Origin: Lachnoclostridium sp. An169
GTDB lineage: Bacteria > Bacillota > Clostridia > Lachnospirales > Lachnospiraceae
Length of the DNA stretch: 64,000 bases
Direction of reading: 5' to 3'
Assembly (NCBI RefSeq): GCF_002160525.1
Contig: NZ_NFKT01000005.1
Span: 1 to 64,000 of the forward strand
Shown here: in pieces, positions 16,136 to 27,112 of the stretch
Layout: every line of letters starts with the position of its first letter
Position numbering within the stretch: position 1 is the stretch's first letter
Made by a program: the position numbers and the translations under genes
Notes under the pieces: model-generated
Seen by the model: only the letters and a program-made list of their open reading frames with translations
Database searches by the model: none
Told to the model about the DNA's origin: nothing

Positions 16136-16764
16136 AATCTCAGCTCCATATGTATTTCTGTATCAATTTCTTCATCTGTGGAACACACCGCCATTTTATA
16201 AGGCAGTCCTTCCTTTTCATATTCCCGGTAATAATACTTCTCCGGAAATTCTCCCGGCTGCCGCACCAGTACCGGCGGCTCGCCCAGGCGGATGCAGAAG
16301 GAATTCATGGGAAGCGCCATTCCCTTCCCGGTCGCTTTCATAAAGCTCTCCTTAAGCACCCAGTACCGGAAGAAACAGTCGTCTCTCTCCTCCTGTGTTC
16401 TCCCGGAAAAGATCACACTGCACTCTTCCGCACAAAAAAAGCGCTCTGCCACTCCCTTTCGCATCTGCGCAGTCTTTTCCATATCGCATCCCACCCGGAC
16501 ATCATGCGCTCCCGCATCCATACTGGCTGCGCACATCACCCATGTTCCGGAGTGGGACAGGTTAAACGCAGAAAATTCAGGCAGATTATACTCTGCCCGA
16601 ATCTTCCCCCATAAGCTCCACACCCCCACACTCTGCGCCTTCATTTTCATGCTGCGCAGGGCGTCTGCTTTCTTTTTCCGAAAGTCCGGAAGCTCCTCAT
16701 AATATCTTCTATAACATTCTTCATCATACAGCGGAGTCACGTCCGCAATCCAGGACCGTACCAT
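16132..16764 (-). CDS. Sfp-like 4'-phosphopantetheinyl transferase
   Basis: A 210-residue protein of the Sfp/AcpT superfamily, which transfers phosphopantetheine from CoA to a carrier-protein serine. Visible motifs are FNLSHSGTWVMCA (~68-80), the Mg-binding VGCDMEK (~92-98), and FFRYWVLKESFMKATGKG (~129-146) with the conserved W-x-x-K-E. Its target may be the fatty-acid ACP or a peptide-synthetase carrier; no carrier protein or NRPS gene is in the window. It lies 4 nt after the GGDEF/EAL gene and overlaps the VanY-like gene by 4 nt. Confidence 0.88.
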   Translation of the reverse strand: MVRSWIADVTPLYDEECYRRYYEELPDFRKKKADALRSMKMKAQSVGVWSLWGKIRAEYNLPEFSAFNLSHSGTWVMCAASMDAGAHDVRVGCDMEKTAQMRKGVAERFFCAEECSVIFSGRTQEERDDCFFRYWVLKESFMKATGKGMALPMNSFCIRLGEPPVLVRQPGEFPEKYYYREYEKEGLPYKMAVCSTDEEIDTEIHMELRL

Positions 16765-16768
16765 CCCG

Positions 16769-18388
16769 TCACCCTTTCATATAACGCACTTCGAACGTCT
16801 CAATGGTGATCGGCTTGTTAAAGAGCGCGCCCTGGGCGTAGTCACAGCCCAGTTCCTTGAGGACATTGAGCTGATCCTGGGTCTCCACGCCTGCCGCCTG
16901 CACATAGGCTCCCAGCTGTCTGCAGATATCGATGACAGCCTTGGCAACGATCTGGCTTCTGGTGTTTCCCACAATATTCGTGATCAGGCTCTTGTCAATC
17001 TTAAGCCCGTCAAACTCCATCAATGAAAGAATGGAGAAACTGGAATCCTTCGCCCCGAAATGATCCAGTACAACTCTCACATTTCCTTTTCTGATCTTGC
17101 TGCTCGTCTCAGCCAGCATCTCCTGATTCATGTCGCCGCTTGACTCTGATACTTCCACCTCAAGATATTCGCAGAATACATGATACTTCTCGATGAGGAA
17201 AAGCATCTTGTCCGCAATGCTCTCCTGACGCAGTGTGGCTCCCGCAAAATTCACGGAGATCGGAATCATCGGCATGCCTTCCACTTCCCATCTGTGAAGG
17301 GTACGGCAGACTTCCTCGAACACATAGAGATCCAGATAGTGGGAAAGCCTTGTTTCCTCCAGAAGATTGATATATCTTCCCGGATTCACGATTCCCAGAT
17401 CCTTGTGGTGGTAGCGCACTACCGCCTCAGCCCCTGCCACATTTCCTGTCTGCACATCGATCTTCGGCACCAGACAGACAATAAAATTGCCGTGTTCAAT
17501 ATCGTCCAGCAGATCCTGTTTGATAATCGGCTCGTGATGGCCTTTCTTCAGGTTCTTGTAATATTTCTTCTTCTCCTCCCGCATCATGTTCTCTGCGGTA
17601 GATACCAGATTATCCACCCGGATGTCCACTTTCTGCCACGCATATCCGAGGGAGGCCAGTCCCAGGCTGATATTGTCCAGTTTTGTATGCGCCGCATGGA
17701 CCTGTTTTGTAAAGTCTTCGTATGTCTCGTTCTCCACAAGGACGAGATATTCGTCACCTGTCAGCCGGTACACGGAGCCGCTGTGAAAATATTCCCCCAG
17801 CACCTCTCCGATCCGGATGACAACCTCATCCCCGTACTCCCTGCCGAACTCCTTGTTGAAATTCTTCAGGCCGTTGATATCCAGTGAAAGCGCTCCAAGA
17901 GATTTCAGTTCATCCTGCTTTACGTTATCCAGATAGTCCATCAGGCTGTTCCGGTTCAGCAGACCGGTCAGGTCATCGTGATAGCTGAGATATTCCTGCT
18001 GCTTCTGCAGCTTCTGCAGGGAAATGGCCTGTGGAATATACGGGAGCAGGGCGCGCATAAACTCAATGGCACAGCCGCCCCGGTGAACTCCCACCACGGC
18101 AAGAATAGCCGTCGTATCGCCGTCAAGCTGCTGAAAGACACTGTAGCTGTCCGCTGTCGTATCGGTAATCTCCTGACGCATCCATCTGGGCTGCTGATCC
18201 TCCGGAAGAAGCTTGATCTTGTCCCGCTGCCACGGAATATTCTCGGCGCACCACTCATAGATCGTCTCGATATCTCCCTGTTCCTTTTCAATATAGTAAA
18301 CGTACTCTGAATCGTAGTAGTCCCGGACGGCGCTGAGCACGTCGTTCATGATCTCCACGAGAGAACGCGGTTTATAACTGTCGCTCAT
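16769..18388 (-). CDS. GGDEF/EAL-domain protein with degenerate catalytic motifs
   Basis: A 539-residue cytosolic protein. An N-terminal sensor-like region (1-130) is followed by a GGDEF domain (~135-285) and an EAL domain (~290-539). The metal-binding aspartate of GGDEF is present (LDINGLKNFN), but the signature is TGDEY. The EAL signature is EAV (GAEAVVRYH) and the usual DDFG is DHFG; the downstream LKIDKSL, GVET and QG elements are kept. It may therefore be a c-di-GMP receptor or regulator rather than an active cyclase/phosphodiesterase. It leads a three-gene operon and has its own promoter. Confidence 0.85.
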   Translation of the reverse strand: MSDSYKPRSLVEIMNDVLSAVRDYYDSEYVYYIEKEQGDIETIYEWCAENIPWQRDKIKLLPEDQQPRWMRQEITDTTADSYSVFQQLDGDTTAILAVVGVHRGGCAIEFMRALLPYIPQAISLQKLQKQQEYLSYHDDLTGLLNRNSLMDYLDNVKQDELKSLGALSLDINGLKNFNKEFGREYGDEVVIRIGEVLGEYFHSGSVYRLTGDEYLVLVENETYEDFTKQVHAAHTKLDNISLGLASLGYAWQKVDIRVDNLVSTAENMMREEKKKYYKNLKKGHHEPIIKQDLLDDIEHGNFIVCLVPKIDVQTGNVAGAEAVVRYHHKDLGIVNPGRYINLLEETRLSHYLDLYVFEEVCRTLHRWEVEGMPMIPISVNFAGATLRQESIADKMLFLIEKYHVFCEYLEVEVSESSGDMNQEMLAETSSKIRKGNVRVVLDHFGAKDSSFSILSLMEFDGLKIDKSLITNIVGNTRSQIVAKAVIDICRQLGAYVQAAGVETQDQLNVLKELGCDYAQGALFNKPITIETFEVRYMKG

Positions 18389-18432
18389 GAAACTCTCTCC
18401 CCATTAATATTCAAAGTAAAATAGACATACTT

Positions 18433-18461
18433 ATTGTAGTATAGACAAACCCAAAAAGCAA
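18433..18461 (-). promoter_or_regulatory. Promoter of the GGDEF/EAL operon
   Basis: On the minus strand, TTGCTT (18461-18456) and TACAAT (18438-18433) are separated by 17 bp. They lie about 45 bp before the ATG at 18388, which has a GGGGAGAG ribosome binding site. Confidence 0.65.
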
Positions 18462-18510
18462 CCGGGAAAGTTATTTTTCCCACAGACGGGCTGAGGAATA
18501 GACAGGAAAG

Positions 18511-18567
18511 GATCAGACGTGCTGATTCCCGGACGGCGGGGCCGTCCGCGGATCGGCAGTTCTGATC
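18511..18567 (-). terminator. Long imperfect inverted repeat after the ATP synthase operon
   Basis: Outer arms GATCAGA (18511-18517) and TCTGATC (18561-18567) enclose an inner GGACGG/CCGTCC stem. The structure lies about 50 bp downstream of atpC on the minus strand and is the best candidate for the operon terminator. The T tract behind it is poor (CTTTCCTGTC), so it may act as an mRNA-stabilising or rho-assisted end. Confidence 0.5.
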
Positions 18568-18617
18568 CTGTGTATGTTAATGTCCTGCTGTTGTTTTTCT
18601 GTTCTAAACGGCTTCTT

Positions 18618-19034
18618 TTATAAGTTCCACTTTTTATCCTGTGCAAGCTTTAAGCGGTTCATTGCTCTGGCGAGGGATGCCTGGGTGTGGTAATACTCCT
18701 GGATGCTCTGTTTCTGGCGCATCTGTTCTTCCGCGCGCTCTCGCTGTTCTTCTGCACGCCGCACATCGATGTCTTCCGGGCGCTCCGCAGTGTCCACCAG
18801 AAGGGTGACACGGTTGTTGACAATTTCCACGAATCCCGTGCCGACTGCAACTTCCTGCCATTTGCCCTCCTCGATCTCCATCCGGGCGATCCCGACCGCA
18901 ATGGCGATGATCATGTTCTCATGGTTCGGGAGGATTCCCTTCTCGCCGTCCGGTGCCGGAATCACAAGATTGCGGCACCGTCCCTCATAAAAAACTTTAT
19001 CGCTTGCAATGATCTTAAGACCAAAGGTATCCAT
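18618..19034 (-). CDS. atpC: ATP synthase F1 epsilon subunit
   Basis: A 138-residue subunit with the N-terminal beta-sandwich (MDTFGLKIIASDKVFYEGRCRNLVIPAPDGEKGILPNHENMI) and the C-terminal two-helix regulatory domain rich in Glu/Arg. It couples the gamma stalk to the c-ring and can inhibit hydrolysis. ATG 19034 has AGGAG nine bases upstream, while the ATG two codons before is only three bases from it, so 19034 is chosen. It is the last gene of the operon, 15 nt after atpD. Confidence 0.95.
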   Translation of the reverse strand: MDTFGLKIIASDKVFYEGRCRNLVIPAPDGEKGILPNHENMIIAIAVGIARMEIEEGKWQEVAVGTGFVEIVNNRVTLLVDTAERPEDIDVRRAEEQRERAEEQMRQKQSIQEYYHTQASLARAMNRLKLAQDKKWNL

Positions 19035-19049
19035 ATGCATGCACTCCTA

Positions 19050-21391
<2,342 letters not shown>

Positions 21392-21395
21392 ACTG

Positions 21396-22901
21396 TCACC
21401 TGCTCTTCTTGAATTCCTTGGCTGTCTCCACGATCTTTTCAATCAGTTCGTCAGACAGAACCTTCTTCTCCTCAATCTCCTGCCCGATCTCCGGGTGTAC
21501 AGAATCAAAATAGGTAAGCATATCCATCTGGAACTGCTTGATCTGCGCCTTCTCAACTCCGAGCAGCACCTTGTGGGTTGCCGCGCAGAGCGTAATCACT
21601 TTCTCATGCAGGCTTAAAGGATGATAAAGCGGCTGTTTCAGCAGCTCCATCAGACCGCTTCCGTATTCCAGCTGTTCCTTTGTCGCAGCGTCAAGGTCGG
21701 AACTGAACTGTGTGAACACTTCCATCTCCCTGTACTGCGCCAGGTCGATACGGATACTTCCGGACGCCTTCTTCATCGCCTTCGTCTGGGCAGCGCCGCC
21801 CACACGGGACACGGAAAGTCCGACATTGACAGCCGGTCTCATTCCGGAAGCGAAAAGTCCGCTTTCCAGGAAGATCTGTCCGTCTGTAATGGAAATCACG
21901 TTGGTCGGAATGTACGCGGAAACATCGCCTGCCTGGGTCTCGATGATCGGCAGCGCCGTAATGGAACCGCCGCCCTTCTCCTCGCTCAGACGGCTTGATC
22001 TCTCCAGCAGTCTTGAATGAAGATAGAATACGTCTCCCGGATAAGCCTCACGTCCCGGGGAACGTCCCAGCAGAAGGGAGAGCGCACGGTATGCCACCGC
22101 ATGTTTGGACAGATCGTCGTACACGATCAGCGCATCCTTTCCCTGGTACATAAAATATTCTGCCATAGCTGTACCCGCATAAGGCGCAATGTACTGAAGC
22201 GGAGCACAGTCGCTGGCTGTCGAGGATACCACGATGGTGTAATCCATCGCACCGTGGCTCTGAAGTGTATTTACAACTTTTGCAACCGTTGAAGCCTTCT
22301 GGCCGATTGCCACGTAGACACAGATGACATCCTTGCCTTTCTGGTTGAGGATCGTATCCATGGCGATGGATGTCTTTCCCGTCTGGCGGTCGCCGATGAT
22401 CAGCTCACGCTGTCCGCGGCCGATCGGGAACATCGCGTCGATGGAGAGGATTCCCGTCTCAAGCGGAACACTGACGGATTTTCTGTCGATAATTCCGGGT
22501 GCCTCCTGCTCGATGGCACGGTAATCATCCGCCTTGATCTCTCCTTTTCCATCGATGGGCTCGCCGAGGGCGTTCACAACTCTTCCGATGTAGCCGTCCC
22601 CTACCGGAACGCCTGCCCTTTTTCCTGTACGTGATACTTTCGTCCCCTCCCGGATCTCTGTATCGCTTCCAAAGAGGATACAGCCGATCTCATCTTTACG
22701 GATATCCTGAACCATACCTTTCAGACCGGTATCGAATGTGACGATCTCTCCGTACATGGCGTGATCAATCCCGTAAATCGTGGCGATTCCATCGCCTACT
22801 GCAACGACAGTTCCCACTTCACTGTCCTTGCTCATATTATCAAAATTTTCTATCTCTTCTTTGAGGATAGAAATAATCTCATCTGCATTGATTGAACTCA
22901 C
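21396..22901 (-). CDS. atpA: ATP synthase F1 alpha subunit
   Basis: A 501-residue non-catalytic nucleotide-binding subunit. The P-loop [15 protein letters not shown], the [15 protein letters not shown] segment and the signature [14 protein letters not shown] are visible. A GTG at 22901 is chosen because GGAGG stands eight bases before it; a GTG at 22910 is open but overlaps that ribosome binding site. The gene starts 5 nt after the atpH stop. Confidence 0.96.
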   Translation of the reverse strand: MSSINADEIISILKEEIENFDNMSKDSEVGTVVAVGDGIATIYGIDHAMYGEIVTFDTGLKGMVQDIRKDEIGCILFGSDTEIREGTKVSRTGKRAGVPVGDGYIGRVVNALGEPIDGKGEIKADDYRAIEQEAPGIIDRKSVSVPLETGILSIDAMFPIGRGQRELIIGDRQTGKTSIAMDTILNQKGKDVICVYVAIGQKASTVAKVVNTLQSHGAMDYTIVVSSTASDCAPLQYIAPYAGTAMAEYFMYQGKDALIVYDDLSKHAVAYRALSLLLGRSPGREAYPGDVFYLHSRLLERSSRLSEEKGGGSITALPIIETQAGDVSAYIPTNVISITDGQIFLESGLFASGMRPAVNVGLSVSRVGGAAQTKAMKKASGSIRIDLAQYREMEVFTQFSSDLDAATKEQLEYGSGLMELLKQPLYHPLSLHEKVITLCAATHKVLLGVEKAQIKQFQMDMLTYFDSVHPEIGQEIEEKKVLSDELIEKIVETAKEFKKSR

Positions 22902-22906
22902 CTTGT

Positions 22907-23443
22907 TCACCTCCGGGTTAATGTTTGTTCTAATCTGTTCAGGCGTCCTTTCATGCTCCAGTCATACTCGTCGCTCCCCACACGGAGTACAAATCCGCCG
23001 AGAAGCCCTTCGTCATGCTGTATCTCGATCAGCGCCTGGTCGGCGTCGTATTTTTTGCGAAGGAACGCCTCCATCCCTCTGCGCTGTTCCTCTGTGGGAG
23101 GCACAGTGCAGGTCAGTACAGCATTCAGAACTTTATTCTGTTCGTCGCAGTACCTGTCGTATGCGGAAAAAATATCCGTTATGAGATCCATTCTCTGATA
23201 TTTGCACACGATCTTAAGAAAATTCCTTATCTCATCAGGAAATACCTTGTCAATCACACTCAGTTTCTTTCTTAGGGAAACCGTAGGGTTCACAAAAATA
23301 TCATGAAGCTGCGGCACCTCTTCAAACATCTTTCTGGCAGTCTCGACCGCCTCTCTCGAAATCCGCAGATCATACAGTACCCTGGCATATCTCACTGCCG
23401 CCGAAGGGCAGTACAGCCGGCCGCTATCTGTCTGTGTCTTCAT
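22907..23443 (-). CDS. atpH: ATP synthase F1 delta subunit
   Basis: A 178-residue peripheral-stalk subunit (OSCP homologue). The N-terminal helical bundle ([26 protein letters not shown]) and the conserved C-terminal [28 protein letters not shown] are typical. The ATG at 23443 has AGGTG at good spacing and is preferred to the GTG at 23452. It overlaps the end of atpF by 20 nt. Confidence 0.94.
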   Translation of the reverse strand: MKTQTDSGRLYCPSAAVRYARVLYDLRISREAVETARKMFEEVPQLHDIFVNPTVSLRKKLSVIDKVFPDEIRNFLKIVCKYQRMDLITDIFSAYDRYCDEQNKVLNAVLTCTVPPTEEQRRGMEAFLRKKYDADQALIEIQHDEGLLGGFVLRVGSDEYDWSMKGRLNRLEQTLTRR

Positions 23444-23915
23444 CTGTTTCACCTACTTCTTTCAGAAACTGTGCGTAAACGTCCTGATCCTCTGCCTTTC
23501 CGCCGACAATCTTCGCAGCGGAAGCCACAGCAAGCCCTGCGATCTGTGACTGGAGTTCCTTCATCGTGTTCTCTCTCCCCACGCGGACACTCTCCTTCGC
23601 AGACTCGATGATGCTTCCGGCCTTCTCGCCTGCCTCGCCGACGATTCTGTCATACTCGGATTTTGCCTGGGAGCGCGCCTTCTCGATAATGGCAACAGAT
23701 TCCTGTTTTGCCCCGTTTAAGGCTTCCTCGTATTCCTTCTTCATCTTCATCGCGTCATCCTGGGCGTCCTGCGCGTTTTTCAGGCCGCTCTCGATGAGAG
23801 CTTTCCGCTTTTCCATAATGTTCGTCACCGGCCCGATCAGGAAATGTCTCAGCAAAAGGAAGAGAACAATAAGGTTTATCATCTCCAGCACAAAGTTAAA
23901 ATTAAACTGCAGCAC
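23424..23915 (-). CDS. atpF: ATP synthase F0 b subunit
   Basis: A 163-residue peripheral-stalk subunit. One N-terminal membrane helix (FNFVLEMINLIVLFLLLRHFLI) is followed by a long charged coiled coil (MEKRKALIESGLKNAQDAQDDAMKMKKEYEEALNGAK). The start codon is GTG at 23915. Its 3' end overlaps atpH by 20 nt. Confidence 0.94.
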   Translation of the reverse strand: MLQFNFNFVLEMINLIVLFLLLRHFLIGPVTNIMEKRKALIESGLKNAQDAQDDAMKMKKEYEEALNGAKQESVAIIEKARSQAKSEYDRIVGEAGEKAGSIIESAKESVRVGRENTMKELQSQIAGLAVASAAKIVGGKAEDQDVYAQFLKEVGETDEDTDR

Positions 23916-23957
23916 CTTTCACACCCGCCTTTCCTGTCATTTTCATTTCCATATATA

Positions 23958-24182
23958 TTACTGTAAGAAGAAAATGATCAGAAGGCCGATGATAAATCCG
24001 TAGATAGCGGTTGCCTCTGCCAGCGCACATCCGAGAATCAGAGTCTTGCTGATCTTGCCCTCAGCCTCAGGCTGTCTTGCAATTGCCTCTGTAGCCTTTG
24101 CCGTTGCAACTCCGATACCGATTCCTGCTCCAATACCTGTGAAAACTGCGATTCCTGCTCCGATTGCAATAAGTGTTTCCAT
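23958..24182 (-). CDS. atpE: ATP synthase F0 c subunit
   Basis: A 74-residue hairpin protein forming the ion-translocating ring. Helix 1 has the GAGIGIG glycine motif, the polar loop is ARQPEA, and helix 2 carries the essential carboxylate in [12 protein letters not shown]. Compared with the Na+-binding c subunit of Ilyobacter, the helix-1 Gln is Ile here and the Ser after the Glu is Ala, so proton coupling is more likely than sodium coupling. A short gap separates it from atpB and atpF. Confidence 0.96.
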   Translation of the reverse strand: METLIAIGAGIAVFTGIGAGIGIGVATAKATEAIARQPEAEGKISKTLILGCALAEATAIYGFIIGLLIIFFLQ

Positions 24183-24225
24183 AATATAAATTCTCCTTTT
24201 CTTTTTGTCAAATTTCTTACTGAAT

Positions 24226-24885
24226 TTACTCCATCTCTTCGTTCATGAACAGTGCCGTCAGGAATACGAACACATATGCCTGAAGCAGTCCGTCGAAGAT
24301 ATCAAAGTAGAAGCTCACCGGGATCGGAACCAGAAGCGGTACCACCGTCTTAATCAGTTCCATTACCACGAATCCGGCAAGCATGTTTCCAAAAAGTCGC
24401 ATACACAGCGACAGCGGTCTGATCACAACCTCCAGTATCATGATCGGAGCCACAACCGGAACCGGCTGGGCAAAATGTTTTATCCAGTGTTTCATTCCGT
24501 TCCTGTGGATACCCGAATACTCGATCAGACACATGCTCATAATCGCAAGGGCTGCGGTAACATTGAGGTCCTTTGTGGGAGGCTTGAATCCGATCAGCGG
24601 AGCGATCGTATTGGAAGCCGCGAGAAAGAGAAGTACAGTAATCAGATAAGGAATATATCTTCTGTTTTCTTTCCCGATGATCCCTTCAAAGAAATCCTGA
24701 GCCCACCCCAGACCTGCTTCCAGTGCAAGCTGCACTTTTCCGGGATTCTCAACTTTCAGGTTGCGGACCAGTATGATTGAGGCAATGACCAGCACAGCCA
24801 TAATGATCCATGTTACAACTACAGATTCTGAAATCCCGCCCAGAACCGGAAGGGTGAAGACTGTCTCACAGTTCAGCTCTTCCAT
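24226..24885 (-). CDS. atpB: ATP synthase F0 a subunit
   Basis: A 219-residue, about five-helix stator subunit forming the ion half-channels. The essential arginine is in [16 protein letters not shown], and the last conserved helix is [15 protein letters not shown]. The first ATG is at 24885, with TTG just before it. The only strong ribosome binding site (AAGGAGGG, 24923-24916) lies about 30 nt upstream, so the true start may be an unusual codon further upstream. It is the first gene of the operon; no atpI gene precedes it in the window. Confidence 0.93.
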   Translation of the reverse strand: MEELNCETVFTLPVLGGISESVVVTWIIMAVLVIASIILVRNLKVENPGKVQLALEAGLGWAQDFFEGIIGKENRRYIPYLITVLLFLAASNTIAPLIGFKPPTKDLNVTAALAIMSMCLIEYSGIHRNGMKHWIKHFAQPVPVVAPIMILEVVIRPLSLCMRLFGNMLAGFVVMELIKTVVPLLVPIPVSFYFDIFDGLLQAYVFVFLTALFMNEEME

Positions 24886-25086
24886 CAAAATATCTGTCAG
24901 ATTTCCCGTATTGCTCCCTCCTTTTTCTTAAGTTTTTCCGGATCCGACCAGAAAACGGTGCCGAGGGGAATTTTGGCATAAAAAAAAGAGTTGTTCCCCT
25001 TTGAACCCCCTGATCTTATCCTGCTTTTCTTATGAAGTTCTCTCCCGTTCTGTCCCGGAAGAAGGCTTTCACTTCTCCGAAAAGTT
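24886..25086 (-). promoter_or_regulatory. ATP synthase operon 5' leader
   Basis: About 200 nt of untranslated leader lie between the predicted transcription start and atpB. It contains a T8 run (minus strand, around 24987-24980) next to GGGGAA and TTCCCC segments able to pair. I see no known riboswitch or T-box pattern. Attenuation is a possibility only. Confidence 0.4.
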
Positions 25087-25092
25087 GCCTAA

Positions 25093-25121
25093 ATATTACG
25101 CCCAAATTTCCGGTTTGTCAA
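25093..25121 (-). promoter_or_regulatory. Sigma-A promoter of the ATP synthase operon
   Basis: On the minus strand a consensus TTGACA (25121-25116) and TAATAT (25098-25093) are separated by exactly 17 bp. No other comparable match lies between atpB and the divergent membrane protein gene. Confidence 0.85.
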
Positions 25122-25508
25122 CATTTTTGTCCGACGCGGAAACTTACGGCTTTCCCGGCTTTTTTTCTTTCAATTTGTCTTTTTTTTCTTCCTCTTTCCG
25201 CCTGCTTTTTATCTAAAATTTCTCTATCTTTTTTATAAATTTTTTATTTTTTCCATTCCCAACTGTAATTTTTCGCCATATATTTTCTGATATTTTTCTG
25301 ATATTTTGTGTGACATATACATAAGAATGTAGATTTTTTAACAATTCTGGCGGAACTATTTACAAGAAAAATACTCCATCCGGCATTTCTGTCGTCTTTC
25401 CTTTTAATTTTGACTTTTTGCGGTATAATATTTACAGTAAAAAATCCGGGACCGGTCCTGCATGCCTGCATTCCCGCGCATTTCCCGGATCAGGAGGTGT
25501 TTTTCATC
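25122..25508. other. AT-rich intergenic stretch between divergent genes
   Basis: This is a strongly AT-rich spacer with long T and A runs and no convincing gene. It contains two head-to-tail copies of an 11-bp TTTTCTGATAT unit (25283-25304). A possible plus-strand promoter for the next gene has TTGACT at 25410-25415 and TACAGT at 25433-25438 with 17 bp spacing. Short frames in it look like chance products of base composition. Confidence 0.5.
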
Positions 25509-26243
25509 ATGCCGCATAACATCCGCCGTCAGCATCTTAACGGGCAGCCCGACAGGGTCTTTTTTCTGTGCGGAATCCTCATGCTCTGCAGCGAGGCAGC
25601 CAAGCAGCTAGTCCTGACTTTTGTCCTGGGAAACGGGTATTACAACTGGTGGTATTTTCCGTTCCAGCTCTGCAGCATCCCCATGTACATCCTGCTCCTG
25701 CTGCCATGGATCCGCCGTCCAGGCATGCGCCGCACGCTTTTGTGCTTTCTCATGTGCTACTCCCTGCTGGGCGGCATCGCCGTGTTCGCCGATACAAGCG
25801 GCCTGCACTACCCCATTGCCATTCTGACTTTCCACTCCTACACATGGCATATCGTGCTGATTCTTCTGGGGCTGTTTTCCGGTGCAGTCTTTTTCCGTTC
25901 GTCTCTTTCCGGGAACAGCGCGCATATCCCCGTCCGGAATCTGCTGCACCCCTTTGCCGGGAGCACAGCCCTGTATCTTCTCTGCTGCGCCGCGGCAGAG
26001 TGCCTTAACCTGTCTCTGGACCGTTTCGGCACGATCAATATGTTCTACATCAACCCCGATTACCGGATGCAGCAGGTCGTATTCCGGGATATTTCAATGC
26101 TCATCGGCAACCGGCCCTGCATCGCTCTGTACATCTGCGCCACTGTTCTGGGAGCTTTTCTTCTGCTTCTTGTCTGGTTCCTTCTCTTTCGCCTCTTCCC
26201 GCGCTTCTTCCGCCGCCTGGATATACTCCTCCGCAATTCGTAG
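25509..26243 (+). CDS. YwaF/TIGR02206-like integral membrane protein
   Basis: A 244-residue protein with about seven membrane segments. The segment YNWWYFPFQLCSIPMYILLLLPW with following LLCFLMCYSLLGGIAVFADTSGL matches the YwaF / TIGR02206 family, whose function is unknown. The ATG at 25509 is preceded by AGGAGG and is preferred to an upstream in-frame ATG at 25410. The 3' end overlaps the convergent gene below by 150 bp; the overlap encodes the last membrane helix here, so this end is real coding sequence. Confidence 0.75.
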   Translation: MPHNIRRQHLNGQPDRVFFLCGILMLCSEAAKQLVLTFVLGNGYYNWWYFPFQLCSIPMYILLLLPWIRRPGMRRTLLCFLMCYSLLGGIAVFADTSGLHYPIAILTFHSYTWHIVLILLGLFSGAVFFRSSLSGNSAHIPVRNLLHPFAGSTALYLLCCAAAECLNLSLDRFGTINMFYINPDYRMQQVVFRDISMLIGNRPCIALYICATVLGAFLLLLVWFLLFRLFPRFFRRLDILLRNS

Positions 26244-27068
26244 GAAGTCCCGGTCTCTCTGCTTCCTGCGTGGGACGAGCCTTGCGACAATGCCGCCCTT
26301 TCCGCGGTTCTTCACATAGAAAAAGCCGATGACGGAGAAGACAAGCGCACCGATAAAATTGACGATGAGATCTTCCATCGTGTCAATCAGACCGATATCC
26401 AGATAACCTCCAAGCCCGAGTTCCTGCCCGTTTACCGCCGTCTCTGTTATGCCGCGTATCGTGAAAGGCACATTGCGTCCTTCCGGATTCAGCATTACCG
26501 AGCTTATGGTGTGAATCACGGTATCTTTCTGCATGTCAAATCCACCGATCTGATCCATGCCGAACTCGAAGAATTCCCAGATCACGCCGATCGTCATGGA
26601 GAAACAGAACGCCACGATCGCCATGAAAAGCGGCGACAGGCTGAAAACAGTTCTCTCGCTGCGGTTTAAGAGATCTACCAGGGAGAAGCCGATGGCAGCC
26701 GCCAGAAACCCGTTCATCGTATGCAGCACCGTATCCCAGAATGGAAACATCAGATAGAACTCGCTGATCTCCCCCAGGATTTCCGCCGCAAAAATAAATA
26801 CGAGGATAATGATCTCCAGAACCGTCGGCAGTTCTACCTTAAAGGTAATCTGCACCAGGCTGGGGATTACAAGCAGAAGCAGCGTAAGCGCGCAGAGGAA
26901 TACATTTTCATAGTTTCTGTTCAGAAGCTGCAGGACCATCATCACGATCACCAGAATCCGCAGGATGAAATACACCATAAACGAACTCCTATGTTCCCGA
27001 AGCTCCATATGCAGGGCTGCTCCCAGATTTTTAAACCAGTGTTTTTTCTTTTTATTCTCTTTCATCAT
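26094..27068 (-). CDS. DUF2238/YjdF-like multi-pass membrane protein
   Basis: A 324-residue protein with a basic N-terminus and about seven membrane segments up to residue ~265. The conserved segment FPFWDTVLHTMNGFLAAAIGFSLVDLLN and FSMTIGVIWEFFEFGMDQIGG resemble DUF2238 (YjdF) proteins. The last ~60 residues are hydrophilic and low in complexity (KEKEPDKKQKKSSQNSG). ATG 27065 may be used instead of 27068, since AGGAG lies very close. It overlaps the convergent YwaF-like gene by 150 bp and is divergent from the YgjP-like gene. Confidence 0.65.
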   Translation of the reverse strand: MMKENKKKKHWFKNLGAALHMELREHRSSFMVYFILRILVIVMMVLQLLNRNYENVFLCALTLLLLVIPSLVQITFKVELPTVLEIIILVFIFAAEILGEISEFYLMFPFWDTVLHTMNGFLAAAIGFSLVDLLNRSERTVFSLSPLFMAIVAFCFSMTIGVIWEFFEFGMDQIGGFDMQKDTVIHTISSVMLNPEGRNVPFTIRGITETAVNGQELGLGGYLDIGLIDTMEDLIVNFIGALVFSVIGFFYVKNRGKGGIVARLVPRRKQRDRDFLRIAEEYIQAAEEAREEAKEKEPDKKQKKSSQNSGADVQSDAGPVADEH

Positions 27069-27112
27069 TTCTCCTATCGTGGTAAACTGTATCCCATGTG
27101 AGGTGAACAGTT

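Noticed and set aside
25001..25238. Phe/Ser-rich plus-strand open frames in the ATP synthase leader and promoter
   Set aside because: They cover the atp promoter on the other strand, consist of low-complexity T-rich codons and lack ribosome binding sites.
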